Shown piece by piece: positions 18,301-28,179 of a DNA stretch of 64,000 bases. The notes under the pieces were generated by a model. That model was not told the origin of the DNA. It worked only from the letters and a program-made list of their open reading frames with translations, and made no database searches. Positions within the stretch are counted from its first letter, which is position 1. Every line of letters begins with the position of its first letter. Made by a program: the position numbers and the translations under genes. The DNA is from Polynucleobacter sp. AP-Capit-er-40B-B4 (GTDB taxonomy: Bacteria > Pseudomonadota > Gammaproteobacteria > Burkholderiales > Burkholderiaceae), in NCBI RefSeq assembly GCF_018882245.1, contig NZ_JACVOV010000004.1, positions 1 to 64,000 of the forward strand. Direction: 5' to 3'.

Positions 18301-21300
18301 AGAAAACCCAGTGCCAACCGATCCAAGCAGGCTATAAGTTGAAGCACTTGCATTAATTGCCCCGATAGCAGTTCCAGAATAAGTAACGCCACCAAGACCT
18401 GACAAAGTTTGACCGTTCATCAGACCTGTAGGCACCGCTGTTGCACCTGCAGCAGTAAACGCAGCTGCGTCATATGTTTTGGTAACTGGATTAATCGCTA
18501 TGATTAAGTTAGCTTGATTAATAACAGCAGTATTCACAATGGTTTGAACTGCAGTAAATTGCCCATTTGAAGTTACAATATCGCTATTTGTATTGCTAAT
18601 TGCGCCTACATAAGTGCCAACGTTAGTTGTAGCGGTAGCGCTTGTAGTTGGGTTAATAGTAATTTCACCTCCGCCAACAATGCCATCGGTGTAGGTATTG
18701 CTAGTTCCAGTTTTGAGAGTTAGGTTACGCAAACTAACCCCATCACTAGTTACATACGATACCGATTCAATCGAACCAGGAACCACTGTTCCATAGGTGC
18801 TTGTGGTTGGATTCATCTTAATCAGCACTGTTCCAGCCGGAGTAATGGTAAATACTCCGGGGACATAACTAATAGCATAGTTAGCTAAACTGGTGACTCC
18901 AGTCGGGGTAGCATTAATAGCATAAGGGCTTCCTGCCGCTGTCTCACCAGCTGCTCGTCCCACGCTGTATGTAAAGCCGAGACTAGCTGCAGTATCACTT
19001 CCTTGCAGACCTGTTAGTTGAGCAGTTAAGACAGGATCAGTTTGAGTAACTATCTTACCGTTGTTGTCGGCAGTCACCACCAATGCAGCCTTCTGAATAG
19101 TTAATACTGGGGCATTAGCAGTGGGAGTGTAATTGCCAGCATCAACTCCAGCAGTTGAATAGCTTGCTGTGTAAGAACCCGCGTTTGTAGCGCTTGGAGT
19201 CCCTGAAACTACGACATTATCTCCAGCAATTAAACCCGTCACAGACGGAGCCGCTAACGATTGAGCCGCTCCGTTATAAGTCGTTGTTACAGATGTTCCT
19301 GTAATAGTCAAAGGTGCTGGCGTAATGTTAGCAGTTGTCGTTGCGGTAGTGCCGCCGGAAAGTTGATAATTCCCTGCCCCTGGTCCGCTAATGCTAATTC
19401 CAGAAATCAGTACGGTTTTTCCATCTGCAACATTCTTATCTGAGAAGGTGCCGGTTAATGTGGATGTATTAACTACAACAATTCCAGCACCAGTATCAGC
19501 AGGTAAAACGCCTGAATAAGAAACGTTGCCAGCATTTAATGTGGCTGCCGTAGTAGCGTCATACTGCTTGTTATTCGCGGTAATACCGCTAATAGTAATG
19601 ATGGCTGGAGTAATTTTTAGGTAGCCATTTGTTAGAGTAGTTACGTAATCAGAAGCCGAACCCGTTGTGAATACAATGCTTAAATTGTCATTAATAGTGC
19701 TAACATTTTTTGCGCTAGCCTTGCCTGAAACCGTAATGACATCATTAGTCTGCAAACCCGTTGTTGTATAGGTGTTGACTTTGGTTGTAGCATCATAGGT
19801 AAACGTTGATTGCGCCCCCACAATACTCAAGGCTGCAGGTGTAATTCTCAAACTTCCATTGGTAATAGTGAGGTTGTAATTAGATAAATTAAAGCCTGTA
19901 GCGCTTAAGTTATCGGCAATTGCACCCTGCGCAACATGGGTCGCTACCGCATAGCCAGTTGCACTTGCCGTATTTATATCGTTGCCCACCAACCCAGTAA
20001 ATACTGCTCCAGTATTGTTTTGAGCACTTGAGTTGTAAGTCAGGGTATTCACTTGCCCTACTAGGGTTGCGTTCACCTTACTAATATTCAAACCGCTATT
20101 GATATAGGTAATTTCGTAGTTTGATAAACCAGATCCAGTAGCGCCGCTTAGCGAACTTGTATAGACGCCTGCATTAGTTCCAGTAGCAACACCCGATACA
20201 CCAGTGACCGAATCGGTCAAACCTAGCAAACCACTGGTAGTAAAGGACCCGGTTTGAGTGGCGCCAGTGTAAGCAGAGTTCGCTGTTGTAGATGTTATTG
20301 TTAAATTTGCTTTGCCAATTGTTAGGGCACCATTCACATAAACAATAGTGTAGTTAGACAACCCAGACCCAGTGGCTCCGCTCAATGAATCATTGAAGGT
20401 TCCTGCGTTGGTTCCCGTCGCAATACCCTGAACGCTATTGGCAGTAACAGCATCAGTTGTTCCCAGCAAACCAGAAACCGTATAAGAGGCGTTGGTTTGT
20501 GAATTGGCGTTATACGTAGTCGTTCTATTGCCACCAGTAATAGTCAAGGTGGCAGGATTTACGGTAACGACGCCTGGAAGATAGGTGATTGCGTAATTTG
20601 ATAAACCCGATCCAGTCGCTAGTGAAGCCACATCAGCATAGGAGCCAACTTGCGCAATACTTGATCCAGATAAAGTAGTCCCACCAGAGCTAAGGGCACG
20701 AGTAACACCTGCCACTTCATCACCGGTAGACACTCCACCAATACTGGTAACTAATCCTGAAACAGAAACTGATGCACCAAGCAATGCGCTATAGGTAGAG
20801 GTGCCGTTGTACGAACTTATTCCGCCAGGGGCAGTTATTGTCAGAGCTTTAGGAGTTATGGTGTAGCTATTTTGATTGACTACCGGCGTGACAGTCACCG
20901 CACCATAGGAAGATAGGATGGCGCCAGTAGTAGATAAATCTGTTAAAGATTGAACTAAATTGGAATTACCGCCAACCCCAAGATTTGCGGAAAATCTTAA
21001 CGAAGCCAGTACTTGTGAAGTGGAAGGCACAATAACCCCAAATCCTGCCCCACCCCCACCAGCCGATGTCACAGTAACATTGGTTGGATTAGTAATCCAA
21101 TTCGTAGCTGTAGCGCCGTTGTAAGCGGTACCGTATTTCTGCTGATAGACGCCAACAGTAATTGTGATTGGCCCGCCGCCACTAAGAATATTACGGTAAT
21201 TGACAGTATTTACCGTGGCGACATCTACTGAACCCATAACACCACCAATATTTCCGTATGAAACATTGCTGGTAGTTGAGGCATTGGAAGAATCGATTCC

Positions 21301-24300
21301 CACGGTTGCCGCAACAAAGTCGGATGAAGTACTAGGAGTTCCGGCGATAGATTGGGGTTGTGACGTAGAGAGCGCAATTACTCCACCGCCAGTATTAACT
21401 AATGTACCAAGAGCAGTGATTGAGCCATTGGTTACTGTACCAGCGGCAACTCCTAGTCCACCAGTAATACTCATGCCACCCGACCCAGAATCAGAAACGT
21501 TACCTGTTGCAGTGTTGCCTGTTGAAGAGATAACTACACCATTTGCACCAGTATTAGAAATGGCGCCAAGCACAGATACCGCACCAGCAGTTCCACCCGT
21601 TGAGGATGAACCAGAGCCAATAATGCTAATGCCACCAGCCGAGGTGATGGTACTTGTGGATGTTAAGTTAATCGATGATGCTGTATCGCTTTTTGCCGTC
21701 AAACTTACAGGACCAATATTTGCAGTTATAGCGGCAGTGTCGTTAATGCCAACACCTGTTCCAGAGGCAATAGCATTAATTCTCACTCCAGTGTTTCCAG
21801 CAAGCGTACCAGCAGTCACGGCGCCAGTAATCGTTACACCATTTGCGTTTGCAATAGTTGCTGTAGCATTAGAACCATTGGTATTGTCTATGTTGACATA
21901 CCCAGTGACTGAAATTGCGCCGCCGCTATCAATAATCCTTGCACCATTAGCCTTTTGTACGAAATTAACTGCAGTGCTTCCGCCCGTCGCTACAGTTACT
22001 ACACCGTAATTCACAATTACACCTTTATTGGTTGCACTTGTTGAATCATAAGTAATTGAACTAGCAACGCCCGTATTGTTTTTGGCGACTGAAATAGTAT
22101 TGAAGGCAACATACATCGGCGCATTTAGTGATGTTAATTTAATGTCGCCGCCGCTAGCATTGTTGGTTACAGAACCAAAACCCGTATTGGTGCTGTAGGG
22201 CGACGCAGCATCAGTACCAAGCACTAGCGCATATCCCGCCCCTACTGTGCCAGGAATTGCTGAACCCAGGAATGAAACCGCTGTTCCACCACTCGCATAG
22301 TTAGCACCAGAATTGATAACATAACTTGTGCCTAAAGATTGGATTCCATAATAAAGGGTATTAGTGTCAACTACCGAGTTAGATGAGTAGCCAGCGATAT
22401 TGATTTGATTACCCGTAATAGTCATATTGCGAGTGCTAGCGCCGTTATTAAAGAAAGTGCCCATGTAGTTAGCGCTTGCGCCTGATACGCCGGTAGGCCT
22501 TACTTTTCCAGTGATATTAACAACTCCGGAAGTGCTGTTAATTGTGATTAAGCTATTGGTATAGACGCCGGTAATATAACCACTAGTGATTGGCGTAAAG
22601 GTTTGGGTGCCAGTCACATTGATGTCTTGAGTAGCGCTAAGATTGCCCTCAACCCAAACGCCAAATCCACCAAGCGTAGTGTTCGCATAGCCATTAGCAC
22701 CCTTCAGAGTAATGTTTTTGGCGGTAATTGAATCACTATTTCTCACGCCAGACTGAGCATCAGTAGCGACCACGTTGGCGTTGTACCCGGGTTTGATAGT
22801 GCCGGCATAAATCTGGCCATTCAACTCGGTAATGAAGCCGCTAGTTGTGCCATTTACGGCATAAGTGTTATCAAAGGTCACATCACCTGTAACATTAATC
22901 GCAGCGGTAGTGAGCGTGCTTGTTTTAGTACTTTGAATTAATCCACCGGCAGATTTTGCAATGATGTTCACCGCTGATGTACCAGTAGCAGTAATGCCGC
23001 CAGAAAGCAAAATACGCTGGTTTGATCCAGAAGTATTGTCTAGCGTTAAGGTTGCAGCAGTTCCAGAACTATTAGCAAACGTTAAGGCAGCAGATTGGGT
23101 AATCGTACCGTTAGTAATAATATTGACAGACGTACCAGCATTAATAGCGGCCTGAATGTCGGTATTTTTAATGTTAGTTGCTCCCGCAAGCGCCAATGCA
23201 GAAGCAAGTGTTGCTCCAGTTCCACTTGATGCGGTAGTAGTGATAGTTACACTAGTTGGATCTAACAACCACTCAGATGCCTTAACAATATTGCTTTCAG
23301 TCCCGAGCAAATCACCCGATGTTTCCACTCTGCTGCCAGTCAATGTGGAATTGCTGATTGCCGTAAGCGCTGAGATTGCACCAGTTGAGTACCCTTCGCG
23401 ACCGATGACAACCATGCCATTCGCTGCAGTGATGCTGGAATTGTTAATTTGAATTTGGTCACCGAATACGACGATATTGCCGTTTGGTGCATTGATACCA
23501 GTTTGGCTATCAATAATGATGGTGTTGCTGGTGATGCTGTTATTACTGTTAATTGTTACTGCTGATACTAAATCTTGTACAAAGTTGAGGAGAGCTTGTG
23601 GGGCTGGAGGTGCTGTCGCAGGTGGCGCCAGGATTGTGCCGTTACCCAGATTGTTAATCTGTCCTAAGTTAAGTGCTCCGCCCTGACTTAACCCTTCTGT
23701 ACTAATTAATGCGCCAGTTAAGTTGGTTTCAACTTTACCCGCAATAATAATATTGCCAGCGTTTCCAGATTTACCTAATGAATCAACAATGCCGTTAATA
23801 GTTGTTTTGCCGGCCGTTGAAACAATATTAATTGCTCCCCCATTTTGACCATTAGCTGAAATATAACTATTGGTGTTGATCGTAATATCGCCTGTTGCCA
23901 GGATATTAATTAATCCACCATTGCTGGTGTAAGTATTTCCATCAGCGTTTAATGTGTTTTGATTATTACCGCTATTTCCATTTCTGCGATTATTGGCAGT
24001 GGTGGTATTAACTGAATTTAAAGTGCTTGAATTCGTATTGCTTGAGTTGTTTGAATTATTACTACTATTTCCGTTTGAATTAATATTACCTAGAATATTA
24101 ATAATCGCGCCCGCCAAATAAATATTGGAATTAGATCCGCCATTGGTATTGATAGAGCCATTGATATTAATGGCCTGGGCTACTGCGTAAACTGATCCTG
24201 CTGTGATGTTGCTATCAACATCTATCTGGCCATTGGTGGCAACCAGGTTTAACGCGGTTGCTGTATTTCCAGAGTAGATATCTGCCAGTATGCGGATAAG

Positions 24301-25758
24301 GGGGCTCTGACTCTGGGTACAGCCACTTGTTGTACATGCACTGCCTGTTGCATCCAGAGTAACGCTAGTGGTGTTAAGCGCATTACTGATGCTTGCTGCT
24401 GCTGCACCATCAATAATGAGTTCAACTGGGTCAATTACCCATCTACCAGATCTACCGTTGGAACTTGAAGTATCAACTATAAGTCCTTGTTTTATATCAA
24501 CTATACCCTTTGAGCTGGTCTCAATAGAGCCGCCGTTACCACCCTGAGCACCGCCTCTAGCATACAAGCTACCGGCCACCGTTGTTCTGGTGCGTGACCA
24601 GATGTTAATCGTGCCGCCATTACCGTTTTGGATAGCCGAAGTGTCGATAATAGCCTTTGAAGCTACTGTAACTTCATTTGCTAAGTTATTGTTTTGTATT
24701 GCTTTAGTGATATTTTCAACACTTTGCTCATTGGTGTAATTCACACCAATGCAGATATCACCACCTGCTGTTGCGCCTGTAGCGCTAGTTCTTGATCCAC
24801 TTGCCAGAGCAATGTTATTACCCCTGAGGCTAACTTTTCCGCCTGCATTTTGTGCAGAATTGGCTTCAATTACGCCGCTTTGATCGATTGAATCCGCAGT
24901 TAATGTAATTTTTCCGCCAGCGGTACTAATATCCGAGGCTGAAACAGTGCCAGTGTTCCTTACTATGGAACCCATGAGATTTTGAGCGGCATTTGCAGCA
25001 ATAATCACCTGCCCGCTACCGGCATTAATCAGTAATTTATTCGAAATCAAGGAATTAACTACTGATGCATCTACTGAAACATTAACAAATTGGCTTCCAG
25101 AGAATTTAAGAGTAACTTTTTGACCAGAAACTAATGCAATCGCATTATTTCCACTCATCGTTGCAGTAATAACACCCGAATTTTTAACTTGGGGCGCCAT
25201 TAAAGCAATATAACTATTAATATTATTACCAGTTATATTGCCTTTATTAATAATTTTGCCTGTATTACCACCTTCATATACTTGAATATCCTTTCCAGCC
25301 ATAAAATCTGCTACTGAGGTATTCATCGTAGTTGCAACCATACCGCCGACATTTACTTCGGCGCCCTTTCCAAATACGATCCCATTATTATTTACGAAAA
25401 TAACCTGACCATTGGCATTTACTGCGCCATTAATCATCGATTTTGAAGCGCTATTTACGTAATTTAATGTTGCTGCTGCAGAATTGGGTTGATTAAAGTT
25501 CACCTTAGCCTGTGAACCAACATCAAAACTATTCCAATTAACCACTGCTCTTTGGCTAGTTTGGTTAATGTTCATCGTATTTCCAGATGTGGCAATTGTT
25601 GCTGTGCCAGCGACCACTTGACCACCTGTTGGCAGCGCATTCGGCGCAGGCGCTGCGGCAATGCCCTGATGGGAAAGACCGGCAATAGCTAAAGCCGCCA
25701 ATAACTTAGCGGCTTTTAACTGCGTTCTGTGCGAAGGATGCGTACTACGTGTAGTCAA
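15391..25758 (-). CDS. Two-partner secretion exoprotein (TpsA), filamentous haemagglutinin N-terminal domain, many MBG/YDG-type repeats
   Basis: 3455 aa; signal peptide then TPS-domain-like NALPTGGQVVAGTATIATSGNTMNINQTSQRAVVNWNSFDVGSQAKVNFNQPNSAAATLNYV...; many repeats such as LTITGGNRTTTYNANSQTNASYTVSGLLGTTDAVT, and a YDG-like NNKQYDATTAATLN. Confidence 0.95.
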   Translation of the reverse strand: MTTRSTHPSHRTQLKAAKLLAALAIAGLSHQGIAAAPAPNALPTGGQVVAGTATIATSGNTMNINQTSQRAVVNWNSFDVGSQAKVNFNQPNSAAATLNYVNSASKSMINGAVNANGQVIFVNNNGIVFGKGAEVNVGGMVATTMNTSVADFMAGKDIQVYEGGNTGKIINKGNITGNNINSYIALMAPQVKNSGVITATMSGNNAIALVSGQKVTLKFSGSQFVNVSVDASVVNSLISNKLLINAGSGQVIIAANAAQNLMGSIVRNTGTVSASDISTAGGKITLTADSIDQSGVIEANSAQNAGGKVSLRGNNIALASGSRTSATGATAGGDICIGVNYTNEQSVENITKAIQNNNLANEVTVASKAIIDTSAIQNGNGGTINIWSRTRTTVAGSLYARGGAQGGNGGSIETSSKGIVDIKQGLIVDTSSSNGRSGRWVIDPVELIIDGAAAASISNALNTTSVTLDATGSACTTSGCTQSQSPLIRILADIYSGNTATALNLVATNGQIDVDSNITAGSVYAVAQAININGSINTNGGSNSNIYLAGAIINILGNINSNGNSSNNSNNSSNTNSSTLNSVNTTTANNRRNGNSGNNQNTLNADGNTYTSNGGLINILATGDITINTNSYISANGQNGGAINIVSTAGKTTINGIVDSLGKSGNAGNIIIAGKVETNLTGALISTEGLSQGGALNLGQINNLGNGTILAPPATAPPAPQALLNFVQDLVSAVTINSNNSITSNTIIIDSQTGINAPNGNIVVFGDQIQINNSSITAANGMVVIGREGYSTGAISALTAISNSTLTGSRVETSGDLLGTESNIVKASEWLLDPTSVTITTTASSGTGATLASALALAGATNIKNTDIQAAINAGTSVNIITNGTITQSAALTFANSSGTAATLTLDNTSGSNQRILLSGGITATGTSAVNIIAKSAGGLIQSTKTSTLTTAAINVTGDVTFDNTYAVNGTTSGFITELNGQIYAGTIKPGYNANVVATDAQSGVRNSDSITAKNITLKGANGYANTTLGGFGVWVEGNLSATQDINVTGTQTFTPITSGYITGVYTNSLITINSTSGVVNITGKVRPTGVSGASANYMGTFFNNGASTRNMTITGNQINIAGYSSNSVVDTNTLYYGIQSLGTSYVINSGANYASGGTAVSFLGSAIPGTVGAGYALVLGTDAASPYSTNTGFGSVTNNASGGDIKLTSLNAPMYVAFNTISVAKNNTGVASSITYDSTSATNKGVIVNYGVVTVATGGSTAVNFVQKANGARIIDSGGAISVTGYVNIDNTNGSNATATIANANGVTITGAVTAGTLAGNTGVRINAIASGTGVGINDTAAITANIGPVSLTAKSDTASSINLTSTSTITSAGGISIIGSGSSSTGGTAGAVSVLGAISNTGANGVVISSTGNTATGNVSDSGSGGMSITGGLGVAAGTVTNGSITALGTLVNTGGGVIALSTSQPQSIAGTPSTSSDFVAATVGIDSSNASTTSNVSYGNIGGVMGSVDVATVNTVNYRNILSGGGPITITVGVYQQKYGTAYNGATATNWITNPTNVTVTSAGGGGAGFGVIVPSTSQVLASLRFSANLGVGGNSNLVQSLTDLSTTGAILSSYGAVTVTPVVNQNSYTITPKALTITAPGGISSYNGTSTYSALLGASVSVSGLVTSIGGVSTGDEVAGVTRALSSGGTTLSGSSIAQVGSYADVASLATGSGLSNYAITYLPGVVTVNPATLTITGGNRTTTYNANSQTNASYTVSGLLGTTDAVTANSVQGIATGTNAGTFNDSLSGATGSGLSNYTIVYVNGALTIGKANLTITSTTANSAYTGATQTGSFTTSGLLGLTDSVTGVSGVATGTNAGVYTSSLSGATGSGLSNYEITYINSGLNISKVNATLVGQVNTLTYNSSAQNNTGAVFTGLVGNDINTASATGYAVATHVAQGAIADNLSATGFNLSNYNLTITNGSLRITPAALSIVGAQSTFTYDATTKVNTYTTTGLQTNDVITVSGKASAKNVSTINDNLSIVFTTGSASDYVTTLTNGYLKITPAIITISGITANNKQYDATTAATLNAGNVSYSGVLPADTGAGIVVVNTSTLTGTFSDKNVADGKTVLISGISISGPGAGNYQLSGGTTATTTANITPAPLTITGTSVTTTYNGAAQSLAAPSVTGLIAGDNVVVSGTPSATNAGSYTASYSTAGVDAGNYTPTANAPVLTIQKAALVVTADNNGKIVTQTDPVLTAQLTGLQGSDTAASLGFTYSVGRAAGETAAGSPYAINATPTGVTSLANYAISYVPGVFTITPAGTVLIKMNPTTSTYGTVVPGSIESVSYVTSDGVSLRNLTLKTGTSNTYTDGIVGGGEITINPTTSATATTNVGTYVGAISNTNSDIVTSNGQFTAVQTIVNTAVINQANLIIAINPVTKTYDAAAFTAAGATAVPTGLMNGQTLSGLGGVTYSGTAIGAINASASTYSLLGSVGTGFSNYNVTVVPSTLTVNKAPLTITGGTATYTFDNTTRTNTYTVGASQLQGTDSVTSVTGLGAGLHVGAYTDGSPTAMSAVGSGLTNYAITYIPHGITITPAQLVAIATPTNSPMYSGGTAVPNTTVLSGVIGGTVVSGTTSLSLSGSAVGTETIINNGTALSGPNAGDYVVISSNLANTSTNQVTPNIVSTGNGGGSVVITPAPLTISGGTGSFVFDNTLRTNTYTKLGLLGNDTVTSVLGLVSQTHAGTYTDNLSGATGVGIGNYSITYNNGGIVISKAPLTALATPSAMTYSGLTNVPNTTALSGVIAGTTVTGATSLTLGSPNAGTQTITNNGTTLAGYNGGDYYVVSSNLVGTGAVAAGGNGVTPSIVATGNGGGTIPVAKAALSIVGAVTTSPYNGNTQTNTYTLSGVVNSEGITVAGSAQATHVSDGTVTDTLSAVASAGVLSNYNVTITNGSIAITPLAITGVAQVAGKPYDSTTTATGTIALNGLLPVDQGSTSATGTFTFNGPNAGTQTATVSGLAINNSDYTLSVPNLSSSATIAKAPLTITGDSTTGITFNNTSYTNGYTSTGTLFGTDTLTGVSGSATSTHAGIYVDALSNATGSGIANYDITYVNGSLVIDKAPLTALATPSAMTYSGLTNVPNTTALSGVIAGTTVTGATSLTLGSPNAGTQTITNNGTTLAGYNGGDYYVVSSNLVGTGAVAAGGNGVTPSIVATGNGGGTIPVAKALATVTAIGETVSANGAVQTQKYTQSGVAAGDNLGLSGLGSGSTLGIYKSSLSADNPNYIVTFVDAPFEITEAPAVNTQAPQELNNMVLIAHQQFTQTIVQSAETPAQPNHLIKGEMLYVRDNDNIGEYLHALPVPSSGSMKFPVPDQTTQELIEMTGEHVSVAGAPASFSGHKLLMLPNGSTLQASLEDGSSLPAGIRFNAANRTFAIPKISEVTLPITVKLTLARGNSVLSNKVMVVTK
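16115..16437. repeat. Perfect 323-bp direct repeat copy A inside tpsA
   Basis: Read base by base against 17153..17475; identical; offset 1038 bp (346 codons, in frame). Confidence 0.95.
17153..17475. repeat. Perfect 323-bp direct repeat copy B inside tpsA
   Basis: See copy A. Confidence 0.95.
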
Positions 25759-25814
25759 ATTGAGAATTTCTCTAATGGGCTAGAGAATTTACTGGAAAAA
25801 AATCATGCACAAAA

Positions 25815-25830
25815 TCCTACGATCGTAGGA
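25815..25830. promoter_or_regulatory. 16-bp perfect palindrome TCCTACGATCGTAGGA upstream of tpsA
   Basis: Self-complementary; lies 57-72 bp upstream of the tpsA start codon; half-site shared with the tpsB1 leader. Confidence 0.5.
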
Positions 25831-26086
25831 GTTTGTAAATTTATTTAATATTTTTTTATTTTTTTACTTCTTTATGTGCAGCATTTCATTGATTTGCCTT
25901 GCTGCCGTTCAGAAGGAATTGACGCACCTCTTGTGATCACTTAGTGCTAGCTAGCTTCATAATATTTTGTAAAGTTTTGATGATTTATTGTAAAGTTTAT
26001 GAGCTCAATAAGATAAGGTTTGTCAATAAATGGTGACGACTCTCAGACCATCTTGGCAGCTGAGCACAGGGAGTGTTTGGGACGCC

Positions 26087-26128
26087 AAAAGCTAAAAACC
26101 CCGCATTTATGCAGGGTTTTTAGCTTTA
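26087..26128 (-). terminator. Rho-independent-type terminator after tpsB1, probably bidirectional
   Basis: aaaagctaaaaaccccgcatttatgcagggtttttagcttta: long stem with A/T tracts, 22 bp beyond the tpsB1 stop. Confidence 0.8.
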
Positions 26129-26149
26129 TTACACCAAGATTCGGGTAAT

Positions 26150-27928
26150 TTAGAAGTACAAGCTACCTTTGATCCAACCTTGGACTGATCTGTACTGATT
26201 ATCCGTGTTTAGCTGCAGGCCGCTGGAGTTATACAAAGGATTGCTACCCACTCTCCATGCAAGCGATCCAGTCAGTTGCACTTTTTGGTATTGGTACTTA
26301 GCGGATAAACCCGATGCATACAAAGAATAGGTATTGCCGGCATTGGTTCGGCCTTGCCAGTCGTTATAAGTACTAATGTATTGCTGAATTAGGCCAGCAT
26401 CAAAGAAGGCGCCCAACTGCAGGTCCTGTACAAGCGTATGGTTAATCTCCAATGAAGCTACGGCACCCTGAGAGCCCCCGCCCTGCGCTACTGGATAAGC
26501 GCGCACACCATAAGGACCACCTAAATAGAGCTGCTCAGCGCTATTTAAATTCTTATTCGCGAGCTGACCATAAACCGAAGCCACCAAATTAGTCTTCTTG
26601 ATCGGCAATGGTTTAGTAAGTGCGCCATTAACCCCAATCTTGCCAAAGGCTCCTTTGGTAGCAGCCCCTTGGGCATCGTTAGTTGCTTGATTGGTGTTAT
26701 TAATGGATAAACTTCCAACCGTTGCTGTTAAGCCCCAACTAGCATATGCGTTATCAAGCAAATTACCACCGTTAAGGCCAGCGGTTAAATTGTTAATTTG
26801 ATAATTACTGCTTTGAATACCGTTAACTTGGTTGTTGTAGTTTTTATTCTCAAAGTTAACCGTCACGTTTTTGTTAGATCTTGCCGTTCGCTCTAGAGCG
26901 TACGTTGAGTAAAGGCCATAAGTTTGGGCGGTACCCTGTGAAATCGTTGGAGAAAAGCTGCTTAAGCTTTTGTAATCCAAGGCACTAACACCAGCAGACA
27001 CCCTCCAACCGTCGTAACCTAGTGGCATGCCGTATTTGAACTGTCCATATACGGAACCTTGGGAGCCAATGGCGTCTAGGGTAGCTTGATCACCATTGCC
27101 GCTAGGGTTATTTAAGCTTAGGCTGGCTACTGCTTGAGCTGGGCCAGTGTTTGCAGCACCGTAATTTGTTAAGTCAACTCTGCCTGCAAATAGACCAGTA
27201 TCTTTAGCGTTAATCTGAATATTGCTAGTTTCTTCCTTGTCGCCTTCGCTTAATTCGCCATCCACTTCACTTCCTGGGATCTCATTCAGGATAGCTAAGC
27301 TGCGCTCTAAGCCATTGAGGTCAATAAAGCCACCCGGTGGATTGGTTTTACTCACAAACTTAGTGATCACCTCCGGTTTAAGGCGACTTGCAGCTGCCTT
27401 ATCTAACTTAATAATGACTTTACCTACTTTACCCTCAATGATTTTGATCTGAATAACACCGTTCTTTACATCCTGAGGAGGAATAACTGCCTGAGCTACC
27501 CAGCCGCGCTGAGCATATAAACCAGTAATGGCATCGGCAGCTTCTTTGATTTGATCTAGCGTGAGCTGACGATTGATGAAAGGCTTCAGAACTTCTTGCG
27601 CTTGATCTTGATTGATCAAGGTCATTCCAGTAATCTTAAAGCTGGTAACTTCAATTGCTTTAGCTGCCGTTTTCGGCTTACTAGGTTTTGCTTGCTTCTT
27701 AATTAGTTGTTCTGGCGCAACAGGTGTTGCATTGCGCTCTACTTCACGCTGCAACTGTTGCTGCAAAGCGCCAGCATCGGGGCCTGATTGCGCAATTGCA
27801 GTTGAACCATATCCAATGAGCATTAATCCAGCAACAGCCGCCAAAGCCTTATGGGCTGAAGGGGGAACGCTCGTTATTTTTAAACTTACAGTATCTTTAT
27901 ATATTGCGTAGCGATTTAAGTCGTTCAT
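26150..27928 (-). CDS. ShlB/FhaC/HecB-type TPS outer membrane transporter (TpsB 1)
   Basis: 592 aa; POTRA-like region (FKITGMTLINQDQAQEVLKPFINRQLTLDQIKEAADAITGLYAQRGWVAQAVIPPQDVKNGVIQIKIIEGKVG), C-terminal beta-barrel with LGGPYGVRAYPVAQGGGSQG. Confidence 0.93.
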   Translation of the reverse strand: MNDLNRYAIYKDTVSLKITSVPPSAHKALAAVAGLMLIGYGSTAIAQSGPDAGALQQQLQREVERNATPVAPEQLIKKQAKPSKPKTAAKAIEVTSFKITGMTLINQDQAQEVLKPFINRQLTLDQIKEAADAITGLYAQRGWVAQAVIPPQDVKNGVIQIKIIEGKVGKVIIKLDKAAASRLKPEVITKFVSKTNPPGGFIDLNGLERSLAILNEIPGSEVDGELSEGDKEETSNIQINAKDTGLFAGRVDLTNYGAANTGPAQAVASLSLNNPSGNGDQATLDAIGSQGSVYGQFKYGMPLGYDGWRVSAGVSALDYKSLSSFSPTISQGTAQTYGLYSTYALERTARSNKNVTVNFENKNYNNQVNGIQSSNYQINNLTAGLNGGNLLDNAYASWGLTATVGSLSINNTNQATNDAQGAATKGAFGKIGVNGALTKPLPIKKTNLVASVYGQLANKNLNSAEQLYLGGPYGVRAYPVAQGGGSQGAVASLEINHTLVQDLQLGAFFDAGLIQQYISTYNDWQGRTNAGNTYSLYASGLSAKYQYQKVQLTGSLAWRVGSNPLYNSSGLQLNTDNQYRSVQGWIKGSLYF

Positions 27929-28092
27929 TTTGCTATCTTTTTTATAGGATCGGCATATTACAAATGCAAATGAAACGAATGGTAATCCTACGAACGAACA
28001 GTCGCTATAGAGCTAATTATTTATGGCTGGAGCGGCACTCATTCATCGCCTATTTTGTTCGACTCAAATATCTACCTTTTTGCTTTCGCAAT

Positions 28093-28127
28093 AAAAAAGA
28101 CATCGAATATTGCTCGATGTCTTTTTA
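28093..28127 (-). terminator. Rho-independent-type terminator after tpsB2
   Basis: aaaaaagacatcgaatattgctcgatgtcttttta stem-loop between the two tpsB genes. Confidence 0.75.
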
Positions 28128-28179
28128 ATGAACTTACTAAGTTTGAAATCTGTTTTGAACTTTAGCTTTGGCCTGAGAG

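Noticed and set aside
21200-22009. 269-aa plus-strand ORF antisense to tpsA
   Set aside because: Low-complexity PVxAPV sequence mirrored from the Thr/Gly-rich sense strand; no domain, and inside a convincing 3455-aa CDS.
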